From: Phorcus lineatus
Lineage: Eukaryota > Mollusca > Gastropoda > Trochida > Trochidae
NCBI GenBank assembly: GCA_921293015.1
Contig: OV121088.1
Coordinates: 8,183,882-8,247,881, forward strand
DNA length: 64,000 nt
Direction: 5' to 3'
The notes under the pieces were generated by a model. It searched no databases and was not told where the DNA came from. It was given only the letters and a program-made list of their open reading frames with translations. Below are positions 20,370 to 32,753 of this stretch, one piece after another (the stretch's first letter is position 1; each line of letters opens with the position of its first letter). A program made the position numbers and the translations under genes.

Positions 20370-21239
20370 TTAGTATCCTCTAATCCCGCTGAATGTAATA
20401 ACCAAAATATTTGATACAAAAATAGCGCCAATAGGCCCAATACTTTTATATGGTTCCGAAATTTGGGGTTATTCTGTAAGAGATAAGATAGAAAAAGTAC
20501 AAAGTTCTTTTTTTAAGAAATATCTTAGTGTCAGTAAATTTGGATCAAACACAGCTATACTTGGTGAAGTTGGAAGGTCCAGACTTTGTATCAATTATTT
20601 TCAAAGATGTTTAAAATATTGGACCAGGTTACTTATGATGAAAACAAGTCGCCATCCAAAGGCCTGCTATTTAATGCTTAAATCATATGACAACCATGGT
20701 GGTATTAGTTGGGTGTCAAATGTTCGGACTTTGTTAATGGAGGTTTTTCATATGTATGGATCTCCCAAGATTGTGGCGACACCTCATTTTTTATGCAATG
20801 TTTTAAACAACGATGTAAAGATATTCAGTATCAAATATGGCATAGTAAATTATGTTCAACATCATATATGCATAACTATTGTTCTTACAAGAGTATTCTG
20901 GAACCAGAACTTTACATCTTACGGCTTATTTCAGATAGAGACTTACTTCGAACTCTGTGTAAATTTAGATGTGTGAGCCATAAACTTAATATACAGCAAT
21001 TTCGATACGATACAAATGTAAATATTGATTTATTGAAGTGTACAAAATGTAATTATGACGTTATCCAAGACGAATTTCACTTTTTGTTAGTCTGTCCATA
21101 TTATAATGAAAGTAGAAAAATGTTGTTACCAAGCTATTTTCATACCTATCCAACGCGAGAAAAATTTAATTTGCTAACGTCTTCACAGAATGTTGAATGC
21201 TTAAAAAATCTTGCAATTTATCTTAATTTACCTATGTAA
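20370..21239 (+). pseudogene. LINE ORF C-terminal region with zinc-knuckle-like tail
   Basis: Disrupted continuation of the LINE protein. It includes LLYGSEIWGY-like sequence (about 20437), and from 20709 a longer frame ending in KCTKCNYDVIQDEFHFLLVC with PYYNESRKMLLP. The C-x2-C...H...C arrangement is the usual C-terminal element of CR1/L2-type LINE proteins. A frame change near 20709 separates it from the RT. Confidence 0.75.
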
Positions 21240-21351
21240 GCAATCATCTCATGCTCAATGTCCATGCGCAGTGACCTTATGTATACATGATTATTGTACT
21301 TTAGGCCATGTGGCCGTGATTACAAATAAACATTCATTCATTCATTCATTC

Positions 21352-22154
21352 ACAAATATAAAAAATATGTCGGTCTATCTCACGTCAAATTTGTCTTATG
21401 AAAAGTTCTCATGCCAATGATTTGCCGGTGTGTAGCCTCTATTACTTGTCAACATGCTTTATAGTAGTGAGAGTGAAACCTCAATTCATATTGACAAACG
21501 GGATTTGTGAATGTAATCCGCAAATACATTATATCAACTGTGTGAATATGATGCTGTATCCCAATGTACTTATTAATATCTACCTATATGAACCCATTTC
21601 CTTTCTTAAAACTATTCAAAGTCTTCAATGGCATCCAGGTTTTTCGCCTGACGCTTGATTATTTCCTCTACAACTACCAATTAACGTGTTAAATAATTAG
21701 ATGTTTTGATCATCTGAAGATATTACATTTTGCAAAACTCATATGTGGAAACGTTAAAAAACAAGTCTCCAAAAATACGTGCTACGTTCCCTTTAAAGCT
21801 AACATTACTCGGTTCGAAACATGAGCATATAGCAATAAAGGTCTACGACTTACACAGGCCATCGACGTTACGTCAATTATCTGCGATATTTTCTATTTAT
21901 GGAACGTAGTACCTCTTTGGTTCGATAAGAATTCATGTCATAATTGGTCTTGTGGGATGAATTGGGCAATAGCATATAATAGTCAAGCACGTTTTTCGTG
22001 CAATTACATCATATAAGTTTCAATGGATATTTGAGCCAAGAGTTGCTACATATGTATGCATTGTCTTACTTGTTCATGTCATAAATGTGTTGAACAGCAA
22101 TAAACATTGTTATAAATGTTTATGTTATATGATATGTTTAATTTGTAAAATTAA
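21352..22154. other. Unassigned AT-rich DNA
   Basis: No gene or repeat recognised. Confidence 0.4.
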
Positions 22155-22267
22155 CATCCTGCTAAATCAGCGTAAATGAATCCGCCCTCGCTCACCAACC
22201 AATGAGACGATGAGCAACAGCGGCACAACCCGGACGGGAAAACCCGTCGAGTTCAAGCTAGTAGCAT
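22155..22267 (+). mobile_element. MITE-B, 5' half with internal deletion
   Basis: Starts CATCCTGCTAAATCAGCG, then jumps from 'cgccctcgctc' to 'accaaccaatgagacga' and on to 'ttcaagctagtagc'. Confidence 0.75.
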
Positions 22268-24056
22268 AAAATACTTTCAATTATTCAGTTTTGTTTGGAT
22301 CAATGTAACAAAATTGAATTGTGTAGAATAAATTACTTTCAATTAATTAGGGTTTTTTCTCAATGTAAACAAATTGAATTGAAATTTTCATCAAGTTATT
22401 CGTTTCCCATTCAGATTTACCAACGAATGTGTTTAAATATAAACGTTTGCCACAGATCACCGTGTTATGCACTATCACTACTGGTTTAACCGATCAAATT
22501 GTAGTAGTTGTCTAGATGATTGATTGAAGATTTGACAGAAATTATGTAGTTGAGGCCAAATTGTGAAATTGATAAGATAAGATAAGATACGTAAGATTGG
22601 ATTCCTTTGTTGGGAGAATGACATACATAGTACACTGTAAAGTATAATTTGTCAGGGACTTAAGAAACTCCATAGGCTCTATTAATATTTCCATTATAAA
22701 CCAAGGTTTTAAAGGAAATTAATTAAGGCTTCTAGAGGAGAGCAAGTATACAACTCTTTATTCCTTAGTTCTTCAAGAAACTTTTCTTCCGGTCAGAAAT
22801 AAACCACAATCATTAATTTAACACTTCCCTTTGATTTTTATCAACCCACTGACGATTTATGTTTTCAAGAAATTATATTATGCGCCATAATAAATGACTA
22901 GTTAGAAGATACATAGTTTACAGTGGCGTAGATTTTTATGTACTTTCATTTATGTAACTGCATAAATAATTTGCCTATTACTTGTGATATAAACATGTAG
23001 ATGTATATGTATACAGGTTATCTATTGATATATGAAGAATATGAATCACCGCTTTACTGAATCCATGTATAATGATGATTTTGTGTCGGACGTCAAATAG
23101 GTTGGCAAACCATTTTCGAGATCACCAGTATGCATCCAACAAAAAGTGATTTTGGGAATTTTCTAAACAAAATGTGCCTGTTTTCTGTGGAAGAACTTCA
23201 GAAATGTACTATAATTTTAATGAGTTAATTTCAAATAACCTATTGTTAACATTTTATCACATTTTGCAGGTGACTTAAAAAGTTAATAGGTATACATGTA
23301 CCGGAAGGTAAAAGTTTATGAAATTAAACATATTCAGTAACTAAGTAGTTAATCATCTTAAAAAGACCTTAGCCTATTGTGATATGAAACAACAGATCTT
23401 TACACGTATATTTCAGAAAAAAATATAAGCAATACAGATGTGTCAAAATTTCAAAAGATATAATTAGTTCATTTTTTCGTCTAAATTGTTACAGCTGTAC
23501 TTTACTTATGAAAACGGAAAAATCGCAATCACCATTATTTCTCCTTATGAAACTATCCTTTTGAATAAAGTGAAACTGATTTTGTTTTTATTAACCATAT
23601 TCTTATATCTTTTTAAATTATCTGATCTATGTTATTTTGATATTGCAAAAAAAGATATTTCATTCTGTTTCCACTTCCTGTCTGTCGTCCTATTAAAGAA
23701 CCTGCACCTGCTGTTTTGTTCTATATCGGTTTTTATGTAAATGCTGTTCATTTCAAATCTAGCAGCACGAAATTGTTGCAAAATCTTTAATCGAGGGTAT
23801 CAAACTACAAAGCTTACGTTATCTACATGTTTTCATTTGAAAAAATAAGTTTAATTAGATGTCACTCAGTGAAGGAACATTTGTCGTAATCGTTGTTGTT
23901 TCATCTTCTCATTATAGAAGGCTATGGTCAGGATCTCAGTATTGTACGAGCGCTTCTTTTACTTTGTTGTGGAATTTTTTACCTTGCAACCACAAGCGCA
24001 AAACTCTGAATGAACAATATCATGTAAGTATATATATATACTTGTAGCTTTATCAC
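22268..24056. other. AT-rich DNA without recognised genes
   Basis: Only chance ORFs of low complexity. A duplicated stretch 'aaaattgaattg' with 'taattactttcaatta' occurs near 22270-22385. Confidence 0.4.
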
Positions 24057-24208
24057 ATAAACAAGGTATGACAAAGTCGTGTGTGCAAGGGGACTGGAAA
24101 TGAATATACTAGCTTCCTGGCTCAATTACCCTGCGTAAACTTCGTAGACAATTCCCAGTTCCCATATCCGGTCCCCTTGCAGATTTGTCTCAGTCGTACC
24201 TTGTTTAT
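24057..24208. mobile_element. Short foldback element (about 150 bp)
   Basis: Ends 'ataaacaaggta' and 'taccttgtttat' are inverted repeats, with inner 'tgcaaggggac' facing 'gtccccttgca'. It is probably a small MITE. Confidence 0.65.
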
Positions 24209-25585
24209 ATGTATATGTTATTTAGCTAGCAGTGAATACTTACATGTATATAAATAGTCAGGTGCGCTTCTTTTACTTTGCGATACAAACATTATTACAC
24301 TGGTGTTAGGACAAACATCGTTATTTTTATCATTCTCACCACCTATGATGTATGCAACCCAGTAGCCGATTATTTATGTCATCACTTCCAGAACAGGTAC
24401 CCAATTGTACTGCTGAGTGAAAAGAGGCATTTTCTGAAGAAATTTCTTTTGCCTAATGTGACACCACAATTTTCTCAACTATCGCGTCGGATTATCAAGC
24501 AGTGAATTAGGTAATCCATATAACCAAGGAGCCGACGAGGCTGAACCTTACTGATAGTGGTGAACTGGACTGCATCGAGACAGAGGAACTGCTCGACTCG
24601 ACTTTCAAAACCAAATTTTAGCGGAACAGACATCAGGGTGAATAGTTAAATGTAAGGTCTTGGTTCAGCTAGTAATAACGACTGCTTAATTATGATAATA
24701 ACATTATTGGATTTTTTTTCTGTTAGGATTTATATCTGAAATTGTGCATCACTTCAAAAGTGGAAAATAAGCACTCGTATTCCATCATTACTGTGTCTAG
24801 AAGCATATGTGCAGTCGGATATTGTGGATTTATTGTTTATGTTCAGATGTTTTGACAACAAGAAAATTTAAACTATCTAAAATTCAGTTGTAAAATTTTC
24901 TGTTGAAAAAATACATTTTCCTAAGTGTGAACTTTCCAATATCAACGTGAACAGTATAGTAAAGAAAACCAGTTACCGGGATGGACGAACTAGTCGACAT
25001 TTCCGCTCACTTTGTCATTGAGACAAATGGATGTGATGCTGGTTAAGGTGATCAGTGCAAACACTCCCCGGGGAACATCGAACCGCCAGAGCCCTGTCAG
25101 AGTACTGACTCCAAGGAAAAATCGAGGAAGTCTATAAAAAGTCATTTTTCAGAGAGTTAGAAAGGCTAACGGTTGTACGTCAATCCAATGTCAGTGTTGT
25201 ATACAGAAACCTAGTCCTGCTTCATGACTGTTTGTATATATAGAAGCCTTTAATACAGTCTAGGTCCACATTCAGCAAGTCTAGATTGACTGAATACACT
25301 GAAATTAAGAGCCCAAAGAATAAAATATTATGGATGAAGGAAAAATTTAATTATTAAAATTGTTCATAGACTAAATTTTGGTCTAACCGAAACTTAGACA
25401 CAACATAACTAACGTTAAAGAAAAGCAATTGAACAACTGTTCAAATTAAAATTTTTAATTAAAAAAAGATTCGAACGAATTAAAAAAATTTGTTTCTAAA
25501 ACATATATTTTGAAAATATGCAGAAGAAAATTTTTTTACAGTTTGTTTGCATTGATTTTTAGCCTTTAAAGAGGGATTTTGTTAG
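24209..25585. other. Unassigned DNA
   Basis: No gene recognised. Low-complexity AT tracts just before the direct repeat at 25586. Confidence 0.4.
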
Positions 25586-25721
25586 TTTGGCGGCCATCTT
25601 GGATTAAGCCTCATTCTGAGTTTGAGCTACCAAGCCCACATGGCCATCATACTTTTTTGATATGTAGGGACCATAAGCACTTTGAAAAACATAAAAGTGT
25701 TTGGTCCCTCTGAGTGGTACC
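25586..25721 (+). repeat. Direct repeat 1 flanking the XPG-like ORF
   Basis: 136 bases starting 'tttggcggccatcttggatt', including 'tctgagtttgagctacca' and ending 'ccctctgagtggtacc'. The same sequence in the same orientation lies at 26883-27018. Confidence 0.85.
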
Positions 25722-25745
25722 GAAAATTTGCCTGGCTCTGCATAA

Positions 25746-26561
25746 ACTGTCATTTCGTCAGATGACACCGATGTGTTTATCTTGTCCATAGCAAAGAGCA
25801 GTGCCATTGAAACCAATTTATACATCAAGGCTGGTACCAAAAATCGCCAGAGATTCATTGATGTCAAGAAAGTTGCTGCCGCATTTAGTCAAAGCGTTTG
25901 CAAGGCCCTTCCTGGACTACACGCATACACTGGGTGTGATACTGTGAGTTCCTTTGGGGGAAGAGGAAAGGTCAATGCATTCAAACTTCTTGTCAACAGC
26001 AAAGAATATCAAGATGCTTTCCAACAACTTGGGAATGAGTGGACTGTGGGACGATGTTTGAAAGACTCACTTGACGCATTCACATGCTGCCTGTATGCAC
26101 CAGGATGTTCAGTGAAGAAAGTGAATGAATTGCGCTATCACTTGTTCCAGATGAGAAAAGGGGCAATCGAATCCGGACAACTGCCACCTTGCTTTGATTG
26201 TCTGTCAATGCACATCCTGAGGGCAAACTATGAAGCTGCTATATGGAACAAGTGTCTAGAAGCTGAATATCTAACACCGCTGCCGACAAATTGTCATGGA
26301 TGGCTTGAAGAAAATGGTCACATTGAGATAAGCTGGATGACAGGACCTCTTGCTCCAGATGCAGTCCTGGAATTCATCTCTTGCAAGTGCACAAAGAACT
26401 GTAGACTGCCAAGTTGTCAATGCCTTTCCAATGGACTGAAATGCACAGTGACATGTCAGAACCAGACCTGTGGCAACATGGCATGTGAGGATCTTGACAT
26501 GCCGGAAAGCGACTCTGATGATGAAGATGTTGATACTGATGCTTATGATGCTGAGCAATGA
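25746..26561 (+). CDS. PIN/XPG-like protein fragment with Cys-rich CXC-like tail (transposon-associated)
   Basis: Open from 25746; no convincing Met start, so the N-terminus is probably missing. In order: ISSDDTDVFIL (acidic motif typical of FEN1/XPG/PIN-like nucleases), KAGTKNRQRFIDV, and LPGLHAYTGCDTVSSFGGRG, the helix-turn region also found in such nucleases. Then come VNELRYHLFQ and PPCFDCLSMHILRANYEAAI, a C-terminal Cys cluster (EFISCKCTKNCRLPSCQC onward, C-x-C-x3-C-x4-C-x-C) like tesmin/CXC or Ginger-type tails, and an acidic end. The nuclease reading is inference from motifs. It resembles repeated uncharacterised proteins of marine invertebrates that look mobile. It could be a cellular gene fragment. 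Confidence 0.6.
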   Translation, partial: TVISSDDTDVFILSIAKSSAIETNLYIKAGTKNRQRFIDVKKVAAAFSQSVCKALPGLHAYTGCDTVSSFGGRGKVNAFKLLVNSKEYQDAFQQLGNEWTVGRCLKDSLDAFTCCLYAPGCSVKKVNELRYHLFQMRKGAIESGQLPPCFDCLSMHILRANYEAAIWNKCLEAEYLTPLPTNCHGWLEENGHIEISWMTGPLAPDAVLEFISCKCTKNCRLPSCQCLSNGLKCTVTCQNQTCGNMACEDLDMPESDSDDEDVDTDAYDAEQ

Positions 26562-26882
26562 CTATCACTACACAATTGAAAAAGAAGATGAACTTGAAAA
26601 AAACAAACTTAAAGGTGATCAATCTCTTTTTGAATTAAAAAGAGTTGCCTTTGAAATTATGTGTATTCAAAAACATTCTTTGAAAAAAAATTTTGATGCC
26701 TAGAAAACGGTTATTTAAGGGGAAAAAACAAGATAACTTGATATAACATATCTTTTCAAACATAAAAACATTAAGATACATCCCTTTCATTATTTCCAAT
26801 CTAATTCAATCTAATTATTCCAATGGTGAAATACATCCATGATTAAAGGTTGAAATTGACATTTATGGATTTTGTTCATATT

Positions 26883-27018
26883 TTTGGCGGCCATCTTGGA
26901 TTTGGCCTCGTTCTGAGTTTGAGCTACCATTTTGAGATGTCCATCATACTTTTTCTATAAGAAGAGACATAAATTATTATAAAAAACACTAAAACTTTTG
27001 GTCCCTCTGAGTGGTACC
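26883..27018 (+). repeat. Direct repeat 2 flanking the XPG-like ORF
   Basis: Same family and orientation as 25586-25721, with moderate divergence. Begins 'tttggcggccatcttggatt' and ends 'ccctctgagtggtacc'. Confidence 0.85.
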
Positions 27019-27832
27019 AATATGTCGATTTTCAGCTCCTAGCTCATGGCCTAAGTGGTCATTATGTTTCCTGATGTCGTAAATATTACAAATTCATTGA
27101 TATCTTCTATTCACAGTGAGAAGACAGCATGTAATGTGATACGTGCTTACAATTTACGATAGTCTATTTCGGCCATCTGGCTGGGTTTTGTGTGTGGGTT
27201 CATTTCATCTACCTGATGATTTAAACAATTTTGAAACATTTTAGAAGCATTTTTAAAAATCAAATACACTTACTTGAAATTTCCATGGATATATTATTTA
27301 TTATACAAGGTAATGGTTTGTGAGAGTTTAGCCAAAAGATGGAGCATATATTATTATATCTAATTATATATCTTTGTTCATGTATGAATTTTTTTTATAT
27401 GTAAGGTAGTAAAAAGAATTTGACTGTATAGATGTATAGCATTTGGTTATCAACGTGTGCTTGTTTTAGTTGATAGTTTGAGAACTTGATATTCGTTATA
27501 TTTTACATAAGATAATTCACAGAATTACTTTAGGTTTTTTTCACGAGGTCTTGATAAACGACAAAGCATGCTCGTCGAATTCCTCTCATCATAGAGATTA
27601 GTAATATTATGGTACAGTTCAGCAACAGTTAATACTTCTCGATTAAAATGACGCCATTCATAACGTTTGGAATATGGGATTCGAACAACCCAAGCTCGAA
27701 ATGGGCGAACACATCACAATGGTAACTGTAGCACTTTGTTATGAGTGTTTATCAATGGAAGAATAGTGTTTACAATATTGTCGCGACCATATCTTTACGA
27801 ATATCTATGTACCTCATTCTCTCCCAACAGAG
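27019..27832. other. Unassigned AT-rich DNA
   Basis: No gene or repeat recognised. Confidence 0.4.
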
Positions 27833-28223
27833 GTAGCTCCGTCATAATTTTCTTAATTCGAAGGTTTCTTGTGCACTAAATGTAGAGCGCTGATTGGATG
27901 CAATCAAATTTAGTAGTGCAATCAGCGACGCCGTTTCAAAACTTATCATTCAAATCGCCTAAGTTATTTCCGTAAGCTTCCCAAAAGCTAAACTTTATTC
28001 GGATATGCACCTTGCACTTTGAGTCGTCTTTACAGAACACAAACGCCTCATTTTCAGACTGTTTCATTGCACAGGCCTGTGTGACATCAAATATGTCATG
28101 CATTCGTTGTTTTCATTGGCTGAACTATAGCCAGGTAGTTTAAGTTGCAATATTGTCCCGCCGGAAGACCGAGAAACCTTCGAATTAAGACAGAGGTTGT
28201 ATAGAAATTTATGACTGAGCTAC
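27833..28223. mobile_element. MITE with TIRs (about 390 bp)
   Basis: Ends 'gtagctccgtcataa' and 'ttatgactgagctac' form imperfect TIRs, with a longer inner match 'cttaattcgaaggtttct' (about 27853) to 'agaaaccttcgaattaag' (about 28172). No coding capacity. Confidence 0.75.
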
Positions 28224-28325
28224 TTCTTTTAGGAGTGATTGTGTGTACCTTTCATTTGCACAAGGCAAAACACATCCCTGGTTCATCTCTGCTGCAACGT
28301 CAAACTCGGAGGTATCCGTCGTTAA

Positions 28326-28799
28326 AGTGACACAGAGAATGTTTCAAAATACTTGATTTGGCTATAATAAGATCTTAAATGCCTTATGACCTGAGTTTAG
28401 TTCCTTAAATTTGCATCTTTGTCTCTAAAATGCAAAAATTATGACATTTTCTTGTTTTCACTAATAAACGGAAAACGGCCCTATAAATGTTACAAATTCG
28501 AAATTACGTGTCAAGTTAACATATATAATACTTATTTTACCTACTGAACACTATCAACCAATATTTGTGTTTGTATCTGCAGTAAATAAGTTTCAGAAAT
28601 TACGTTTGAATCATTGGCGCGCGCCACTGTCCGGTTTACTCTTACACGTGCACATCATGACATTTACCCGTTTATTGGCACTATTTTGAACTGACAAGCC
28701 CTGAATTCTGATTTTGGAAATAACCACTACTTCTCGATAAAGAAAAACACCATTGATGAAGTTGACATATTTGACTCCAACAACACACTCTGTGCCCCT
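28326..28799 (+). mobile_element. MITE-C, copy with TTAA flanks
   Basis: The termini AGTGACACAGAG and CTCTGTGCCCCT are inverted, and TTAA stands on both sides (28322-28325, 28800-28803). TTAA duplications are characteristic of piggyBac and Kolobok elements. Non-coding. Confidence 0.8.
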
Positions 28800-28926
28800 T
28801 TAACCACTGAGTTAAATTAATTCACCAAATTACACATTGTCAATATTGACCTTTTTGAGGCATTACAAAGGCTGATGCTAGTAAAACATAGTCTACAAAA
28901 AGTCTATTTTTAAGGCCTTCGTTTTT

Positions 28927-29205
28927 TCAAACCTTCACGGTATGGCCTTCTCTTAAACTGTTTTCTGGACACATCAACAATATTTGCATGATACCACATT
29001 TACGCATTTCATCTGTTGTCTGGAATGGATCTGCAAATGTAATAGTCACTCGTAGTTGTCTTTCATCACGACCTTGACCTGATCTGAAGTTTATCTCCTC
29101 CGTCTGATAGTGTTTCTGAACTAGTGTGCTTTTCTGTCTACACTGTGTGAATCTGTCATCTGTTGTTATTATTTTCTCTTTTGAAGACCTTTCACAATTT
29201 TTCAT
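28927..29205 (-). CDS. Unrecognised minus-strand coding segment (possible exon)
   Basis: A 92-codon frame with balanced composition, unlike the AT-driven chance ORFs around it. Its second half, from 'ctagttcag' (an acceptor-like site on the minus strand), reads HYQTEEINFRSGQGRDERQL, then RVTITFADPFQTTDEM and RKCGIMQILLMCPEN, ending at a stop after HTVKV. I do not recognise a family. It could be an exon of a minus-strand gene together with 32541-32753, or a remnant of a mobile element. Confidence 0.3.
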   Translation of the reverse strand: MKNCERSSKEKIITTDDRFTQCRQKSTLVQKHYQTEEINFRSGQGRDERQLRVTITFADPFQTTDEMRKCGIMQILLMCPENSLREGHTVKV

Positions 29206-30086
29206 TCAAACGATTTGGATAATGAGACTCAAGACATGCGATTTCCAGGTCATTGTTATATTTACATCTTGAATAACACAATTAATAATCTCATCAGGAA
29301 AGCACGTTATCATAAATTGAAATGACTCTTATGAGAACTCAATATGTAAAACGTTTGAGAAGCTGAATCACTGAACATTTACATTTACATAACCTAGTTT
29401 TGCGCTTAAGAAATTCAACATCAATTGGGTGCAAATTAAAAATGGCAGACTCTAATTTTTATACTTTTTTCACTCTAAAAAGTTTTATAATGTATATTTT
29501 AACTAAACGAACCAAATATGCCCAAACCGAGGGACAAACACGTTATCAAACACTAAGTAAACGAAACTTAGAAACGTTTAACATCATCATATGACTGAGA
29601 ATTCATTTAAAACCCGCATCGATGCTTGCTCATAAAAGTGAGGATGTGGTTTAACTCCATTTGTGGGCGATTGATAATTGGTCAATCGGTGACATGCCAT
29701 TTGAACTTTATAATCATTTAAACTTTTATTGTACATGTCCACGGCCTCCTTGCACACAAAAGTGCATGACAAAATAGCAACCTCTTATTTGACGTAAAGT
29801 ACGTTACTTAGAGATAAAGTTGACGGTTGTATAATCCAAGTGGATATCAGTTTTCATGCAGAAAAAATACCACTGGCTTTGCTGTTTTTGGCTTGCCCAG
29901 TATTCAACCAGATTTATCAATTTTTAGGTATCTCCCGATTTCGGGTGTTTCCTTTGATTGTTTGAAGGTGCCTTTTTCCATGAGGATGACAATCATCGAT
30001 TAGGAGCAGTTATTTGACTTCAGAGTATAGTGACTTTACACTACTAGCCAGATCACGTGATTCTGACCTTTCTGCACTGAACTTAA

Positions 30087-30570
30087 AGAGCCACTCCGTG
30101 ATTTTCATAACATATTATTTACCTTTGATACGAATCTAAATGTCATATGTGGTGATATAAAATCAAAACGTCTTAACTTTTCATGTCCAAAAGACATATA
30201 TATGAAAAATACTGGTTCTTTAAATAATGGTTTTCCATGAAAATCTAAAAACAGCCTTATAAATGCACAGAGGTGTAGATCTCACGTCCAATATACATGG
30301 ATACTAGTTATATAACCTAACAAACGCTATCAACTCCTAACTGCCCTCCTGGCTGTTTTAGATAAGTATCCAAAATTACGTTTGACTATTTGACGCGCGC
30401 CACTGTCCGGTTTTCGATCATAATTGCGACGTTCTACCTTCCTGTTGTCACTGTAAAAAACAATTAGCTTTAAAATGTGTTTTTTTTGGTAACAGTCGAG
30501 ACTTTGCGATCAAATGACACCACTGATTAAGTTTGGCATATATGACTCCAACAACTCACGGAGTGCCTCT
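30087..30570 (+). mobile_element. MITE-C, second copy with TTAA flanks
   Basis: Ends AGAGCCACTCCGTG and CACGGAGTGCCTCT, flanked by TTAA (30083-30086, 30571-30574). Same orientation as the copy at 28326; shares 'gacgcgcgccactgtccggtt'. Confidence 0.8.
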
Positions 30571-31520
30571 TTAAGGTTTGAGTGTTTTGAATGCAATTTT
30601 TACCGACATCTCTTACATAAATCTTTTTCCATGACATCGTTTTTCATTACAGTCCTATAATTAGTCATTTTTTTAAAGAAATTATTGATTGTATATATTA
30701 GCAGTGATAACCTGTCTCTTGAACTGATAGCATAAACTGTTACTTTGTCTTTTACCAACGTAAAACAAAGACAAATAACATATTTCAACCTTTCTATAGA
30801 TAACATTCGAACCTCAGGGATTTGGAAGTGTATTAAAGAGTCTGAATTCGGCACACAATACTCTTGTGGCAATATTAAATGCTGAAGGCACTGCAAACAC
30901 TATTGTTTCATAGTCTAGACGCTTGACAAGTGATAAGAGACAGAAAATTCAAAAACAAAGCAACTTTGAACTCTCCCTTTGATCTTTTACAACACTTTGA
31001 CATGTAAATAGATTGCGGGCAAGCTCTTTTAAACCCAATGCGTTGTACATTTCAAAGAAAGATATTCTGCATCGGGAATTAAGATACTTGAGCATGAACT
31101 AATGGAAACCGACTTTTAAAAAGTCAACATCGCAACCCCTGTGATGAAAAGCGTATAGTTTGACATCAGTAAAGCACATGAAATGTTAATTATATTAAGA
31201 CATTTTAAACTTTAGCAATATTACTATATAAACATACTATATACATTGACCAAATTATTCATCACACAATTATGAACATTTAGTGAATTAAGTGCAAACA
31301 TAATTCAATATCTTAACACTGTATAGTGCAATGATAATCAGCATTTTTATCATTATTAAATATAAATAAAAGTGAAACTGATTTTACTTACTGACCATCT
31401 TCCGACAATAAGGATTAATGTAAATTAATTGAGTTCGAAGAAGCAGTTACATGGAAAATGTATGTTGCTTTCCTGCTTATTGGCCATTTAAGAGCTTGAA
31501 TGTAGTGGTCTATACTTCAG
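30571..31520. other. Unassigned AT-rich DNA
   Basis: No gene or repeat recognised. Confidence 0.4.
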
Positions 31521-31633
31521 GACCTAGGTTTTCGAAGCTCTCTCAGTGCTAAGATAGTCGTAAGCCATGTTAATATATGGTACTAGTACTTACGACAGTC
31601 TTAGTGTTAAGAGAGCTTCGAAAATCTAGGCCC
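31521..31633. mobile_element. Foldback element (113 bp hairpin)
   Basis: The left arm 'cctaggttttcgaagctctc' continues 'tcagtgctaagatagtcgtaag'. The right arm is its near-perfect inverse, ending 'cttcgaaaatctaggcc'. The loop is about 25 bases. This is a minimal MITE. Confidence 0.8.
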
Positions 31634-32540
31634 TTCTGTTTATGATTCTGCTCAGTTCAAATGTTTTTTCAACCTGTTTCTTAATATTGATCGTAAAATG
31701 TTTTCACTTAAGAACAAGTTTTAAGGTTTGAATTGACTTAATTCCACAGTCGTGGGAATAAATTATGATGGCATATATGTAAAATAACTCGATAAATATA
31801 TGAATTTTGACAGATACTTACAAAAGCTATACACGTATACAAGTAGGACGAAATAAACAAATACGAATTTGGAATTCTCAGTTACCTTTAGGGCATGATT
31901 TATAAACTTTGACACTTGTTTTAGTTATTTTTGTGGTTAATAATTGTTTTATTGCTAACACCTGTGAAAATTAAATGAAATGGTGTAGGATGTACTGAAG
32001 ACGTTGTTTGAGAAGAGCTTTAAGTCGAATATATAGCGAATCTCGTCTCCTTGTGAATGGCAAAAGTTTATTTCTCACCATTAGGCACCATCGCTCTTCC
32101 TATTACAGAAAGTTTTCCGATTTGAAACTGAACTTTTCCAAACCTGCTAGATCATGAAATGCAAATAAAGGAATTTGGGCTATGCTCCGGTTCAAGCACT
32201 CTATCTTAAATAAATAAAACTCAGATTCCTCCTTTAAGTGATATTGTTTATGAAAATGTATAGGTGTCCGCACAAACCCCCGAAAATGCTGTTCCATGTA
32301 TCAGTATGCGTTATTTTTTATTACTAAAATGTCTGTTCTATTCTATTTTGATTGTGGTTGAGTTGGGCATTGGAGAAATGGATCATAGTTAATTACATAT
32401 AAGATAAACATCAGTTTTAAGTATTGACATTATAATTATGAGGGTGAGTGGACCGTGTTGACAAAAATATAAAGAATATGTATTCCTCAACAACATTCTA
32501 AGCTCGAAGCATCCGCATGTTATATTTATCACCGCTGTCT
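31634..32540. other. Unassigned DNA
   Basis: Chance ORFs only. Confidence 0.4.
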
Positions 32541-32753
32541 TTATTCACAAAATATTCTCTTCCAGGTACAACTAATATGAACGACCACTGTCCATCTAAA
32601 TCGTAAATCATTTAACTGCAACCAGCGTCCAATGAAGTCGAGTTTCCCTTGACTGAAATCAGCCATGTCTATGTTAGTGAAGTTGTCTGGAGCAGCCATT
32701 AAGATGATGGGATTTGGTCCGCATCCTAGATAGTAAAGTCTGAACAAGAACAA
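32541..32753 (-). CDS. Unrecognised minus-strand coding segment (possible terminal exon)
   Basis: On the minus strand an acceptor-like 'cttgttcag' precedes a phase-2 frame LYYLGCGPNPIILMAAPD, then NFTNIDMADFSQGKLDFIGR, WLQLNDLRFRWTVVVHI and SCTWKRIFCE-stop. Composition (Trp, Cys, Pro, Gly) looks like real protein, and the stop would make it a last exon. The family is not recognised. The only other similar-quality minus-strand segment is at 28927; whether they belong together is unknown. Confidence 0.35.
   Translation of the reverse strand: MFLFRLYYLGCGPNPIILMAAPDNFTNIDMADFSQGKLDFIGRWLQLNDLRFRWTVVVHISCTWKRIFCE

Larger units (their letters stand above)
19845..21351 (+). mobile_element. CR1/L2-like LINE, 5'-truncated, with 3' CATT tail
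   Basis: The 5' end is cut inside the reverse transcriptase and the 3' end terminates in a (CATT)n tail (21331-21351) after 'tacaaataaa', as expected for target-primed reverse transcription. Coding content is described in the next entries. Confidence 0.85.
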
